Of a stretch of DNA of 64,000 nucleotides, positions 27,384-39,117 are shown in pieces. How positions within the stretch are numbered: the first letter of the stretch is position 1; every line of letters starts with the position of its first letter. The translations under genes were made by a program, and so were the position numbers. Source of the stretch: Thioalkalivibrio sulfidiphilus HL-EbGr7 (GTDB taxonomy: Bacteria > Pseudomonadota > Gammaproteobacteria > Ectothiorhodospirales > Ectothiorhodospiraceae); assembly GCF_000021985.1 (NCBI RefSeq), contig NC_011901.1, positions 1,612,001 through 1,676,000 on the forward strand. The letters are read 5' to 3'. A model generated the notes under the pieces. It ran no database searches. It saw only the letters and a program-made list of their open reading frames with translations, and had not been told where the DNA came from.

Positions 27384-28088
27384 TTACCGATGCTCCACAA
27401 CCGGCAGCGGCTCATGGGTCCCCAGCATCCAGTCCAGGATCTCGCGGGGCTCGCGGATCATGCCGCTGGCGCCCCATTCGTCCGGGCGCTGGGTCTCGTC
27501 GATGTAGCCGTACAGGGCGATCAGGGTGGCCATGCCGGCGGCGCGGCCTGCCTGGATGTCCCGTTCGGCGTCGCCCACGTACAGGCATTCCACCGGCCGG
27601 GACCCGGCCAGTTCGCAGGCGTGCCACATGGGCATGGGATGGGGTTTGCGTTCATCCACGGTGTCGCCGCTGACGATGCAGGCGGCCCGCTGGGCCAGAC
27701 CCAGGGATTGCATCAGGGGATCGGTGAGGAAGGCGGGTTTGTTGGTCACCACCCCCCAGTTCAGCCCCTGGGATTCGATCCAGGCCAGCAGGGTCTCCAT
27801 GCCCGGGAACAGGACCGTGTCCAGAAACAGGTTCTGGGCGTAGATCTCCAGGAATCGTTCGCGCAGTTGCTTGAACACCTCCCCCTGGACCTCGGGGAAG
27901 GCGAGTTTCACCAGGGCACTGGACCCGTGGGAGACATGGTTGCGCACGGCCTCGAAGGGCAGGGGTTCGCGGCCCCGCTCCCGGGACAGCAGGGCCTGAG
28001 CGGCATAGAGGTCCGGGGCGGTATCGGCCAGGGTGCCGTCCAGGTCGAACAGGATCGTCCGGTACGGCAGGTCCAGGGGCGTCCTCAC
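27384..28088 (-). CDS. mupP: HAD phosphatase MupP / phosphoglycolate phosphatase
   Basis: A 234-residue haloacid-dehalogenase phosphatase. It has motif [14 protein letters not shown], motif II VVTNKP, Lys in DERKPHP and motif [15 protein letters not shown]. Proteins at this position beside ubiG are either phosphoglycolate phosphatase (Gph) or N-acetylmuramate-6-phosphate phosphatase (MupP of the peptidoglycan recycling shunt). In Pseudomonas the ubiG neighbour is MupP, which I favour. The stop region overlaps the start of nothing else; its start overlaps the ubiG stop by four bases, so the pair is coupled. Confidence 0.88.
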   Translation of the reverse strand: MRTPLDLPYRTILFDLDGTLADTAPDLYAAQALLSRERGREPLPFEAVRNHVSHGSSALVKLAFPEVQGEVFKQLRERFLEIYAQNLFLDTVLFPGMETLLAWIESQGLNWGVVTNKPAFLTDPLMQSLGLAQRAACIVSGDTVDERKPHPMPMWHACELAGSRPVECLYVGDAERDIQAGRAAGMATLIALYGYIDETQRPDEWGASGMIREPREILDWMLGTHEPLPVVEHR

Positions 28089-28798
28089 GATTCCCTCGTG
28101 GTGTGCATGAGGTAGTTCACCTGCACGTCGTCATCCAGGCGGTATTCCCGGGTGAGCGGGTTGTAGCTCAGGCCGCCCACATGCCGGGACTCGAGACCGG
28201 CGGCGCGCACCCAGCGATTCAGCTCCGAGGGCTTGATGAAGCGGGCGTACTCGTGGGTGCCCCGGGGCAGCAGGCGCAGCAGGTATTCGGCCCCCACGAT
28301 GGCGAACAGGAAGGCCCTGGGATTGCGGTTGATGGTGGAGAAGAACACGTGTCCGCCGGGCTTCACCAGGCGGGCACAGGCGGCCACCACCGAGGCGGGG
28401 TCCGGCACATGCTCCAGCATCTCCATGCAGGTGACCACGTCGAAGGCACCGGGCATCTCCTCGGCCAGCTGTTCCACCGGCATCTGCCGGTAGTCCACCT
28501 CGAGCCCCGATTCCAGCAGGTGCATGCGTGCCACCTCCAGCGGGCCCGAGGCCATGTCGATGCCGGTCACCGTGGCGCCGCGCCGGGCCATGGATTCAGC
28601 CAGGATGCCGCCGCCGCAACCCACGTCCAGCACCCGGGCGCCGGCCAGGGGCGCGCGGCGCTCCACGTAGTCCAGGCGCAGGGGATTGATCTCGTGCAGG
28701 GGCTTGAACTCGCCTTCCGGGTCCCACCAGCGGTGAGCCAGGTCGTCGAACTTGGATACCTCACGTGGATCCACGTTGGGGGCGGGATTGTTAGGCAT
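28085..28798 (-). CDS. ubiG: Ubiquinone biosynthesis O-methyltransferase UbiG
   Basis: SAM-dependent enzyme performing both O-methylations of ubiquinone synthesis. The 237-residue product has the family N-terminus [23 protein letters not shown] motif [17 protein letters not shown] (near 53-68) and [11 protein letters not shown]. The start at 28798 gives the usual length. In-frame starts at 28828 and 28852 exist but lie in or near repeat DNA, without a better ribosome-binding site. Upstream of mupP, with a four-base overlap. Confidence 0.94.
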   Translation of the reverse strand: MPNNPAPNVDPREVSKFDDLAHRWWDPEGEFKPLHEINPLRLDYVERRAPLAGARVLDVGCGGGILAESMARRGATVTGIDMASGPLEVARMHLLESGLEVDYRQMPVEQLAEEMPGAFDVVTCMEMLEHVPDPASVVAACARLVKPGGHVFFSTINRNPRAFLFAIVGAEYLLRLLPRGTHEYARFIKPSELNRWVRAAGLESRHVGGLSYNPLTREYRLDDDVQVNYLMHTTRES

Positions 28799-28845
28799 GT
28801 CGGGTAAGGTCAGGGGTGTGGTGTACATGGTACAACATGGTGGGG

Positions 28846-28929
28846 AATTCAAAATTCAAAATTCAAAATTCAAAGCACGGCTGTGGATGTCCCCTTTGAA
28901 TATTGAATCTTGAATCTTGAATCTTGAAT
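28846..28929. repeat. Inverted short-tandem-repeat hairpin, 7-bp unit (ATTCAAA)
   Basis: Left arm 28846-28875 is four ATTCAAA heptamers. Right arm 28894-28929 is TTGAATC/TTGAATA heptamers, complementary. It lies between mtaD and ubiG. AT-rich, unlike the other heptamer elements here, yet with the same architecture. Confidence 0.85.
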
Positions 28930-28945
28930 TGCTGTTGTTCCGCCT

Positions 28946-30265
28946 TCATGCATTTGCCTTCAAGCGCTCCTGCCACGCCATCGCCCTGGCCTGGATCGCC
29001 TCCAGGTCCAGGGTCGTCAGGCGGCGGTCCTTCAGCAGGGCCTTGCCGGCCACCCAGACATGGGTCACCTGCTGTCGGCCCGTGGCATAGACCAGGTGTG
29101 AGACGGGGTGATACACGGGGCGGCTTTCGAGGGCGCCGAGATCCACGGCCACCACGTCCGCTGCCTTGCCGGGCACCAGGGAGCCGGTCTCCTCGCCGAG
29201 CCCCAGGGCCCGGGCGCCGTTCAAGGTCGCCATGCGCAGGGCCGCAGCGGCAGGCAGGGCGGCGGCATCCCCGGCCACCCCCTTGGCCAGCAGCGCGGCG
29301 GTGCGCATCTCGCCCATCAGGTCCAGGTCGTTGTTGCTGGCGGCGCCGTCGGTGCCCAGGCACACGTTCACCCCGGCATCCAGGAGTTTCTGGACCGGAC
29401 AGAAACCGCTGGCCAGCTTGAGGTTCGATTCAGGGCAGTGCAGCACGTGGGCGCCAGCCTCGGCCAGGTGGGCGATCTCGGCATCTTCCAGCTGGGTCAT
29501 GTGCACGGCCAGCAGGTTGGGGCCCACCAGGCCCAGCTGCGCCAGGCGCTCTAGCGGGCGCATGCCGAAGCGGGCCATGGATTCTTCCACCTCGTGGGCG
29601 GTCTCGTGCACGTGCATGTGTACCGGCAGGTCCAGCTCATTGGCCAGGGTCCGGATGCGCTTGAGGGGCTCGTCGGAGACGGTATAGGGCGCGTGGGGCG
29701 CGAAGCAGAATGACAGCAGGGCCTCGTCCTTGTGGTCGTCGTAGAGGGCCAGGCCCTTGGCGATGTACTCATCCGCATTGGCCGCCCAGGCGGTGGGGAA
29801 ATCGATGACGATCAGGCCCAGTGCCGCGCGCATGCCCGCCCGCGCGGCGGCGTGGGCGGTGATCTCCGGGAAGAAGTACATGTCGTTGAAGCAGGTCACC
29901 CCGCCGCGCAGCATCTCCGCCATGGCCAGCAGAGTGCCGTCCTCCACGAACTCCGCGCCCACCCAGCGGCCCTCGGCGGGCCAGATGTGGCCCTTGAGCC
30001 ATTCCATCAGGGGCAGATCATCGGCCAGACCGCGCATCAGGCTCATGGCGGCATGGGTGTGGGTGTTCACCAGCCCCGGGATCAGGGCGTGGTGGGGCAG
30101 TTCATGGACCTTGTCCGCCCGGTAGCGGTCATCGGCCTCGGCCGAGGGCAGGAGCGCCACGATGCGCCCGGCGCGGATGGCCAGGGCATGGTGTTCGAGG
30201 ACGGTGTCGTCGGGCTCCACCGGAATGATCCAGCGTGCCTTGATGAGGGTGTCGATGGTTTCCAT
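28946..30265 (-). CDS. mtaD: 5-methylthioadenosine/S-adenosylhomocysteine deaminase (MtaD-type)
   Basis: Amidohydrolase of the TRZ/ATZ group, 439 residues. Metal motif PGLVNTHTHAAMSLMRGLAD (about 62-81), HMHVHETAHEV, LAVHMTQL and the catalytic-Asp region CLGTDGAASNNDLDL are all present. It deaminates methylthioadenosine and/or S-adenosylhomocysteine. The start at 30265 (METIDTLIKARWIIPV) is the family N-terminus; the frame open to 30355 adds residues without support. With mtnA at 32755-33801 it would form a bacterial MTA salvage route through deamination. Confidence 0.9.
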   Translation of the reverse strand: METIDTLIKARWIIPVEPDDTVLEHHALAIRAGRIVALLPSAEADDRYRADKVHELPHHALIPGLVNTHTHAAMSLMRGLADDLPLMEWLKGHIWPAEGRWVGAEFVEDGTLLAMAEMLRGGVTCFNDMYFFPEITAHAAARAGMRAALGLIVIDFPTAWAANADEYIAKGLALYDDHKDEALLSFCFAPHAPYTVSDEPLKRIRTLANELDLPVHMHVHETAHEVEESMARFGMRPLERLAQLGLVGPNLLAVHMTQLEDAEIAHLAEAGAHVLHCPESNLKLASGFCPVQKLLDAGVNVCLGTDGAASNNDLDLMGEMRTAALLAKGVAGDAAALPAAAALRMATLNGARALGLGEETGSLVPGKAADVVAVDLGALESRPVYHPVSHLVYATGRQQVTHVWVAGKALLKDRRLTTLDLEAIQARAMAWQERLKANA

Positions 30266-30366
30266 GGGCGCAAACGATACAGGCGACGGGGCGCACCGAC
30301 AATCAGCGCCACCTCCAGGCTTCACCGGGGACGGAAGGCGGACACGAACGGACAAACGGCGCTTTC

Positions 30367-30384
30367 CCCCGGAAGAAGCCGGGG
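30367..30384. other. Hairpin in the 271-bp gap between mtaD and the HD-GYP gene
   Basis: CCCCGG, loop AAGAAG, CCGGGG. No T-run. The rest of 30266-30536 shows no ORF, no repeat of the classes found elsewhere, and no recognisable RNA gene. The divergent promoters must lie here. Confidence 0.35.
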
Positions 30385-30536
30385 TCGCTGCCTTGTGAGA
30401 ATTTGCACTGGATCACATAATTGCAGGGCGTGATGATGTGCAACAGTCCGGCCCGGTCTGACGCCTGATCGGGGCATCACCAGAAGCATCATTTCCCATC
30501 CCACCACCGCCCACGTCCCAGGAACGCCTCCCCAGC

Positions 30537-31778
30537 ATGCTGAAGAAGATTCATGTGAAGCATCTCGTGGAGGGCATGTACATCAAGGAGATGTGCGGCT
30601 CCTGGATGGAGCATCCGTTCTGGCGTACCAGTTTCCTGCTCGACGACCCGAAGGACCTTACCACCCTGCAGGCAAGCAGTGTCAGGGAGGTCTGGATTGA
30701 CACGGACCGCGGCCTGGACGTGCAGGAGGCGGCGAACGCGGTCATGGAGGCACAGAGCGAGGCCGAGGTTGAGGCGTCACTGGAAAGTGCCGCGGCCGGT
30801 GAGCGCATCCGGGAAGACGTGCCCATGGCCGAGGAGCTCACTCGCGCCGCGAAGGTCTGTGCCAAGGCCAAGCAGGCCGTGACCTCCATGTTCCAGGAAG
30901 CGCGCATGGGCAAGGCAGTGGACACCGCCCTGGCGCGCAAGGTGGTGGAGGAGATCACCGACTCGGTGACCCGCAATGCCGGTGCGCTCATCAGCCTGGC
31001 CCGGCTGAAGAATGCCGACGATTACACCTATATGCACTCCGTGGCGGTGTGCGCCCTGATGGTCGCCCTGGGTCGGCAGCTCGGGCTCGACGAGGCGCAG
31101 TTGCGCTCGGCCGGCATCGCCGGCCTGGTCCACGACCTGGGCAAGGCCGCCATGCCGCTCGAGGTGCTCAACAAGCCGGGCAAGCTCACGGATGACGAAT
31201 TCGCCATTATGAAGACCCACCCGGAGGCAGGTCATCGCATGCTCCTCGAGACGCCGGGGGGTGTTGACGAGGTGGCCCTGGATGTCTGTCTGCATCACCA
31301 CGAAAAGGTCAATGGCTCCGGGTATCCCAAGGGGCTGGCAGGAGACCAGATCAGTCTCTACGCCAAGATGGGCGCGGTCTGCGATGTCTATGACGCCATC
31401 ACCTCCAACCGTCCCTACAAGGCCGGCTGGGATCCCTCCGAGTCGATCCGCAGGATGGCGGAATGGGCCGACGGGCATTTCGATCCCGCCGTGTTCCAGG
31501 CCTTCGTCAAGAGTCTCGGCATCTACCCGGTCGGATCGCTGGTGCGCCTGGACTCGGGCAAGATCGCCGTGGTGGTGGAGCAGTCCAGGCGCTCGCTGCT
31601 GAAACCGGTGGTGAAGGTGTTCTACTCCACCAAGTCCAAGGGCCGGCTCGCGCCCAAGCTGGTGGATCTCTCCGCCCCCCTGTGCCAGGACAGCATCGCC
31701 GGCAGGGAAGACCCCGCCGCGTGGCAGTTCCCCGACATCAACGAGCTGTGGTCCGGTCTGCCGGGCGCCCCCTGGTGA
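30537..31778 (+). CDS. HD-GYP domain cyclic-di-GMP phosphodiesterase with DUF3391
   Basis: A 413-residue cytoplasmic protein. An N-terminal DUF3391-type domain (about 1-110, KIHVKHLVEGMYI...SVREVWIDTDRG) precedes an HD-GYP domain (about 155-340). Catalytic HD is in LVHDLGKAAMP and the signature is HHHEKVNGSGYPKGL. The conserved RPYKAGWDPSESIRRM helix follows. It should hydrolyse cyclic di-GMP. AGGAACG is a weak ribosome-binding site before the ATG. It stands alone, upstream of mscS. Confidence 0.92.
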   Translation: MLKKIHVKHLVEGMYIKEMCGSWMEHPFWRTSFLLDDPKDLTTLQASSVREVWIDTDRGLDVQEAANAVMEAQSEAEVEASLESAAAGERIREDVPMAEELTRAAKVCAKAKQAVTSMFQEARMGKAVDTALARKVVEEITDSVTRNAGALISLARLKNADDYTYMHSVAVCALMVALGRQLGLDEAQLRSAGIAGLVHDLGKAAMPLEVLNKPGKLTDDEFAIMKTHPEAGHRMLLETPGGVDEVALDVCLHHHEKVNGSGYPKGLAGDQISLYAKMGAVCDVYDAITSNRPYKAGWDPSESIRRMAEWADGHFDPAVFQAFVKSLGIYPVGSLVRLDSGKIAVVVEQSRRSLLKPVVKVFYSTKSKGRLAPKLVDLSAPLCQDSIAGREDPAAWQFPDINELWSGLPGAPW

Positions 31779-31844
31779 TCCATTGACCCACGCCTTGTAA
31801 GGGTGCAGTCTGCGGCGACCGCACCCTTAACCAAGGAGTCCTCC

Positions 31845-32675
31845 ATGGAACCGCTCGAGATCATCACCCAGCCCGGATTCGTCGAACAGTACGCCATCCC
31901 CTGGACCCTGCGCATCCTGGTTGCGCTGCTGATCTGGTTCATCGGTAAATGGATCGCCGGCAGGATCACCTCGGTAGTCAAGAAGGTCATGATCAAGACC
32001 GGCATGGACCAGATGCTGGTGCAGTTCCTGGGCAATATCCTCTACACCCTGCTGCTGATTGCGGTGATCATCGCCGCCCTGGACCACCTGGGGCTGCAGA
32101 CCACCTCCCTGCTGGCCATCTTCGGTGCCGCCGGCCTGGCCGTGGGTCTGGCCCTCAAGGACTCCCTGTCCAACTTCTCCTCGGGCGTGATGCTGATCCT
32201 GTTCCGGCCCTTCAAGGTGGGTGACTTCATCGAGGCCGCCGGCACCGCCGGGGTGGTGGAGGAGGTGCGCATCTTCTCCACCATGATCCGCTCCGGGGAC
32301 AACCGCCAGATCATCATCCCCAATGGCCAGATCTACGGCGGCACCATCGTCAATGTCTCCGCCAAGCCCACCCGGCGCATCGACCTGGTGTTCGGCATCG
32401 GTTACGGCGACGACATCAAAAAGGCCAAGCAGATCATCGCCGAGGTGATCGCCGCCGACGAGCGCATCCTCAAGGACCCGGCGCCCGGCATCGCCCTGGG
32501 CGAGCTGGGGGACAGCAGCGTGGACATCAACGTGCGCCCCTGGGTCAACACCCCGGACTACTGGCCGGTTCGCGCCGACCTGCTGGAGAACGTCAAGCTG
32601 GCCTTCGATGCCAATGGCATCAGCATCCCGTTCCCGCAGCGGGACGTGCACCTGCACGAGGTCAAGTCCGCCTGA
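31845..32675 (+). CDS. mscS: Small-conductance mechanosensitive channel MscS
   Basis: Inner-membrane channel releasing solutes on hypo-osmotic shock. The 276-residue product has three N-terminal membrane helices. The pore helix [20 protein letters not shown] (Gly/Ala packing) is followed by [20 protein letters not shown] and the cytoplasmic vestibule. The start at 31845 has AAGGAG seven bases upstream; an earlier in-frame codon at 31803 was rejected. Length is close to E. coli MscS (286). Confidence 0.95.
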   Translation: MEPLEIITQPGFVEQYAIPWTLRILVALLIWFIGKWIAGRITSVVKKVMIKTGMDQMLVQFLGNILYTLLLIAVIIAALDHLGLQTTSLLAIFGAAGLAVGLALKDSLSNFSSGVMLILFRPFKVGDFIEAAGTAGVVEEVRIFSTMIRSGDNRQIIIPNGQIYGGTIVNVSAKPTRRIDLVFGIGYGDDIKKAKQIIAEVIAADERILKDPAPGIALGELGDSSVDINVRPWVNTPDYWPVRADLLENVKLAFDANGISIPFPQRDVHLHEVKSA

Positions 32676-32684
32676 TCCCGCCAT

Positions 32685-32713
32685 ACCCCGGGCATGCACG
32701 CCCGGGGTGTTTT
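32685..32713 (+). terminator. Terminator-like hairpin after mscS
   Basis: ACCCCGGGC, loop ATGCAC, GCCCGGGGT, then GTTTTG. A short T-run gives a moderate terminator. Confidence 0.7.
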
Positions 32714-32754
32714 GCGGTTTCGATGCCATCGGCTCAGGGGTACAATCCCGGCCC

Positions 32755-33801
32755 ATGAAACCGACCGATCTCGCCTTCGATACCGTGCGTGCCGTCCTCT
32801 GGGACGGCACGTCCCTCAAGCTCCTGGACCAGCGCCGCCTGCCCCGGGAGACCGTCTACCTGGACATTCCGGACGTCGGGGCCGCCGCCGACGCCATCCG
32901 CGAGATGGTGGTGCGTGGCGCGCCGGCCATCGGCATCACCGCGGCCTACGGCGTGGTGCTGGCCGCCCGTCGCCTGCCTGCCGACACCCCGGACTGGCTG
33001 GATGCCCTGACTCCGGACCTGGAGCGCCTGGCCGCCTCCCGGCCCACGGCGGTGAACCTGTTCTGGGCCCTGGCGCGCATGAAGTCCGTGATCGGGCAGG
33101 TCGGGGCGGATCTGCCTGCGCGCCTGGAGGCCGAGGCCCGGCGCATCCACGAAGATGATCTCGCCGACAACCGGCGCATGGGGGAACTGGGCGCGGCGCT
33201 GATGGACCCCGCCGAGGCGGTGCTGACCCACTGCAACACCGGCTCCCTGGCCACCGGCGGCTACGGCACTGCGCTGGGGGTGATCCGCAGCGCCTACGGT
33301 CAGCAACGCATCAAAAAGGTCTATGCCGACGAGACCCGCCCCTGGCTGCAGGGCGCCCGGCTCACAGCCTGGGAACTGGTCCAGGACGGCATCCCCGTAG
33401 ATCTGATCTGCGAGGGGGCGGCGGCGAGCCTGATGCGCTCCGGCCGGGTGGGCTGGGTGGTGGTGGGTGCGGACCGCATCGCCGCCAACGGCGACACCGC
33501 CAACAAGATCGGCACCTATGCCCTGGCGGTGCTGGCCCGCCACCACGGGGTGCGCTTCATGGTGGTGGCGCCCACCTCCACCATCGACATGGACACCCCT
33601 GACGGCGCCGGCATCCCCATCGAGGAACGCCCGGTCTCCGAGGTCCTGGGCCTGGCCGGCCAGCCGGTGGCCGCCGAAGGGGCAGGGGCCTGGAACCCGG
33701 CCTTCGACGTGACCCCGGCGGAACTGATCGACGCCATTGTCACGGAGAAGGGCGTGGTGGAGCGGCCTGATCGGGCGAAAATGACCGCCCTCATGAAGTA
33801 A
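32755..33801 (+). CDS. mtnA: S-methyl-5-thioribose-1-phosphate isomerase MtnA
   Basis: Methionine salvage enzyme converting methylthioribose-1-phosphate to methylthioribulose-1-phosphate. The 348-residue eIF2B-like protein has [33 protein letters not shown] (catalytic Cys region) and [20 protein letters not shown] (catalytic Asp). The start at 32755 gives the family N-terminus. No mtnP/mtnK is nearby; with the MtaD deaminase (28946) the pathway may enter through methylthioinosine. The last codons (LMK-stop) lie in a heptamer-repeat arm. Confidence 0.95.
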   Translation: MKPTDLAFDTVRAVLWDGTSLKLLDQRRLPRETVYLDIPDVGAAADAIREMVVRGAPAIGITAAYGVVLAARRLPADTPDWLDALTPDLERLAASRPTAVNLFWALARMKSVIGQVGADLPARLEAEARRIHEDDLADNRRMGELGAALMDPAEAVLTHCNTGSLATGGYGTALGVIRSAYGQQRIKKVYADETRPWLQGARLTAWELVQDGIPVDLICEGAAASLMRSGRVGWVVVGADRIAANGDTANKIGTYALAVLARHHGVRFMVVAPTSTIDMDTPDGAGIPIEERPVSEVLGLAGQPVAAEGAGAWNPAFDVTPAELIDAIVTEKGVVERPDRAKMTALMK

Positions 33802-33924
33802 GAAGTCGGAATTTGGAAGTGTGAGTTTTAAGTAAGAAGTGGGAAGTAGGAAGCGGCTCCAAGACCGCATCAGACCGTCCGTTTCGCGATTTCGCACTTC
33901 GCAATTCCCACTTCTAACTTCATG
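33790..33924. repeat. Inverted short-tandem-repeat hairpin, 7-bp unit (GAAGTGG), overlapping the mtnA 3' end
   Basis: CTCATGAAGTAAGAAGTCGG (33790 on) pairs with the complement of 33880-33924, which reads CTCATGAAGTTAGAAGTGGG. The pairing includes the last four mtnA codons. Units are GAAGTxG heptamers. It lies between mtnA and gyrA. Confidence 0.82.
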
Positions 33925-34033
33925 AGAGCCCCTGAGAGGCGCTCTGAGCCGTTTTCTCAATCGACCCTGACCCCGGGGTCGTGGTACCATTTCGCCTTTG
34001 TCAGTCCCGCCACAGAAGAGGGTTTCCCCCGGC

Positions 34034-36628
<2,595 letters not shown>

Positions 36629-36638
36629 TACCCGTGGC

Positions 36639-36663
36639 TTGGGGTTCGCTGCGCTCACCCCAA
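36639..36663. repeat. Single REP unit (TTGGGGTTCGCTGCGCTCAC)
   Basis: An imperfect palindrome, identical in core to the right arm of the repeat pair at 1910-1986. It lies ten bases after the gyrA stop. Confidence 0.7.
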
Positions 36664-36733
36664 CCGACGCCCGGCGACGCCAAGACCTGACAGATTTCCA
36701 GACAACCACAGCGAACCACAACCCGAGGTCCCC

Positions 36734-37816
36734 ATGACGCGCGTGTTCAATTTCAGTGCAGGTCCCGCCATGCTGCCCGAGCCGGTGCTCGAAAAGGCCC
36801 GGGAGGAGATGCTGGACTGGAACGGTACCGGCATGTCGGTGATGGAGATGAGCCACCGGGGCAAGGCCTTCATGTCCATCGCCGAGGCCGCCGAACGTGA
36901 CCTGCGCACCCTCATGGAGATCCCGGACAACTACAAGGTCCTGTTCCTGCAGGGTGGCGCATCGGCGCAGTTCGCCATGGTGCCCATGAACCTGCTGCGC
37001 GGCAAAAAGCGCGTCGATTACGTCAATACCGGCGCCTGGTCCAAGAAGGCCATCGAGGAGGCCCGCAAGTACGCGGACGTGAACGTGGCGGCCAGCAGCG
37101 CAGCGGACGGTTTCAATTCCGTGCCCGCCTTCGAGACCTGGCAGCGCAGTGAGGACGCGGCCTATCTGCACTACACCCCCAACGAGACCATCGGTGGCGT
37201 GGAGTTTCCGTGGATCCCGGAGACCGGGGATGTGCCCCTGGTGGCGGACATGTCCTCCACCATCCTGTCCCGCCCCGTGGATGTCTCCCGCTTCGGCCTG
37301 ATCTACGCCGGCGCCCAGAAGAACATCGGACCGGCGGGCCTGACCATCGTCATCGTGCGTGAGGACCTGATCGGCGAGACCCTCGCCGGCACGCCCACCA
37401 TGTTCGATTACAAGGTGCACGCCGACAACGATTCCATGTACAACACCCCGCCCACCTACGGCTGGTACCTGGCCGGCCTGGTGTTCCAGTGGCTGCTGGG
37501 CCTGGGTGGCCTCAAGGCCATGGCACAGATCAACGAACGCAAGGCCCGCAAGCTCTACGACGCCATCGACGGCTCGGACTTCTACGCCAATCCCGTGGAC
37601 CCGGCCTGCCGCTCCTGGATGAACGTGCCCTTCACCCTGGCCAATCCCGACCTGGACGGCGAGTTCCTCAAGGAGGCCGCCGCGCTGGGCCTGACGACCC
37701 TCAAGGGCCACCGCTCGGTGGGCGGCATGCGCGCCAGCATCTACAACGCCATGCCCGAGGCGGGCGTAAGCGCGCTGGTGGATTTCATGGCCGACTTCGA
37801 ACAGCGCAAGGGCTGA
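36734..37816 (+). CDS. serC: Phosphoserine aminotransferase SerC
   Basis: PLP enzyme forming O-phosphoserine (and acting in pyridoxal phosphate synthesis). The 360-residue product has [10 protein letters not shown] at the start, [26 protein letters not shown] and the PLP-Lys segment [13 protein letters not shown]. The C-terminus [18 protein letters not shown] is typical. GAGG lies about eight bases upstream of the ATG. Directly followed by serA after a repeat hairpin, giving two consecutive serine-pathway enzymes. Confidence 0.97.
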   Translation: MTRVFNFSAGPAMLPEPVLEKAREEMLDWNGTGMSVMEMSHRGKAFMSIAEAAERDLRTLMEIPDNYKVLFLQGGASAQFAMVPMNLLRGKKRVDYVNTGAWSKKAIEEARKYADVNVAASSAADGFNSVPAFETWQRSEDAAYLHYTPNETIGGVEFPWIPETGDVPLVADMSSTILSRPVDVSRFGLIYAGAQKNIGPAGLTIVIVREDLIGETLAGTPTMFDYKVHADNDSMYNTPPTYGWYLAGLVFQWLLGLGGLKAMAQINERKARKLYDAIDGSDFYANPVDPACRSWMNVPFTLANPDLDGEFLKEAAALGLTTLKGHRSVGGMRASIYNAMPEAGVSALVDFMADFEQRKG

Positions 37817-37825
37817 AACAATTCA

Positions 37826-37917
37826 GCCACAGAGGACGCAGAGGTCACAGAGACAGAAACAAAACAATCTGGATTTCCTTGTTTTTTTAACTCTGTGACC
37901 TCTGTGACCTCTGTGGC
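37826..37917. repeat. Inverted short-tandem-repeat hairpin, 9-bp unit (CACAGAGGT)
   Basis: Arms 37826-37852 and 37891-37917 (27 bp, three units each) are reverse complements with two mismatches. They lie between serC and serA. Same family as 3122-3183. Confidence 0.87.
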
Positions 37918-37947
37918 AAAAATAAAAAATCATTCAGGCAACGACCC

Positions 37948-39111
37948 ATGTACAAGATACTGACGCTCAACAACATCTCCGTGAAGGGCCTGGATTGCTT
38001 TCCCCGGGACCATTACGAGATCGCCTCCGAGATGTCTCACCCGGACGCGGTGCTGGTGCGTTCCTTCAACATGCACGACATGGACCTGCCCGCTGATCTG
38101 AAGGCCATCGGCCGGGCCGGTGCCGGGGTGAACAACATCCCCGTGGAGGCCATGAGCGAGCGGGGCGTGGCGGTGTTCAACGCGCCCGGCGCCAACGCCA
38201 ACGCGGTGAAGGAACTGGTGCTGGCAGGCATGTTCATGGCCGCGCGCAATCTCTGCACCGCCTGGGACTATACCCGCAACCTGGATACCGCGGCCCCGGA
38301 CCTGGAACACCGGGTGGAGGCGGGCAAGAAGAAATTCGTGGGCTTCGAACTGCCCGGCCGGACCCTGGGCGTCATCGGCCTGGGCGCCATCGGCGTGCGC
38401 ATCGCCAACGCCGCCCGCGCCCTGGGCATGCATGTGATCGGCTACGATCCCAAGATCACCGTGCGCAGCGCCTGGCAGTTGTCGTCCGACGTGCAACATG
38501 CCGCCAGCGTGGATGACCTGCTGTCCCGCTCCGATTTCGTCACCTTCCACGTGCCGCTCAACGACGCCACCCGCAACATGATCAACGCCGACCGCCTGGG
38601 CCGCATGAAGTCGGGCGCGGTGCTGCTCAACTTCGCCCGCGCCGGCATCGTGGACGAGGAAGCGGTGTGCCGTGCCCTGGACGCGGGTCAGCTGCACGCC
38701 TACGTGTGCGATTTCCCGACGCCTGCCTTGCTGGCGAATCCCAAGGTCATCGCGCTGCCCCACCTGGGTGCCTCCACCCACGAGGCGGAAGAGAACTGCG
38801 CCGTGATCGTCGCCGAGCAGCTGCGGGAGTATCTGGAGAACGGCAACGTGCGTAACTCCGTCAACCTGCCCGAGGTGTTCCTGCCAAGGGCCGGCGACTC
38901 CCGGCTCGCGGTGATCAACCGCAACCTGCCCGACATGGTGGGTCAGATCTCCCACATCCTGGGCAAGGCCAGCCTGAACATCGTGCACATGGTCAACGAA
39001 TCCCGGGGCGCCATCGCCTACACGATCATGGACGTGGAAGGCGAGATCACCGAAGATGCCGCCCGGGAGATCTCCGCCATCGATGGCGTCCTGCGGGTAC
39101 GGGTGTTGTAG
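37948..39111 (+). CDS. serA: D-3-phosphoglycerate dehydrogenase SerA
   Basis: NAD-dependent first enzyme of serine synthesis. The 387-residue product has the D-2-hydroxyacid dehydrogenase fold: LGVIGLGAIGVRIANAARAL (NAD motif, about 138-157), LLNFARAGIVDEEAV (catalytic Arg region), and ALPHLGASTHEAEENC (catalytic His). A C-terminal ACT domain follows (about 315-387, VINRNLPDMVGQISHILGKA) for feedback by serine. The family usually places serA elsewhere; here it interrupts the common serC-pheA order and is bordered upstream by a repeat hairpin. Confidence 0.95.
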   Translation: MYKILTLNNISVKGLDCFPRDHYEIASEMSHPDAVLVRSFNMHDMDLPADLKAIGRAGAGVNNIPVEAMSERGVAVFNAPGANANAVKELVLAGMFMAARNLCTAWDYTRNLDTAAPDLEHRVEAGKKKFVGFELPGRTLGVIGLGAIGVRIANAARALGMHVIGYDPKITVRSAWQLSSDVQHAASVDDLLSRSDFVTFHVPLNDATRNMINADRLGRMKSGAVLLNFARAGIVDEEAVCRALDAGQLHAYVCDFPTPALLANPKVIALPHLGASTHEAEENCAVIVAEQLREYLENGNVRNSVNLPEVFLPRAGDSRLAVINRNLPDMVGQISHILGKASLNIVHMVNESRGAIAYTIMDVEGEITEDAAREISAIDGVLRVRVL

Positions 39112-39117
39112 AGACTC

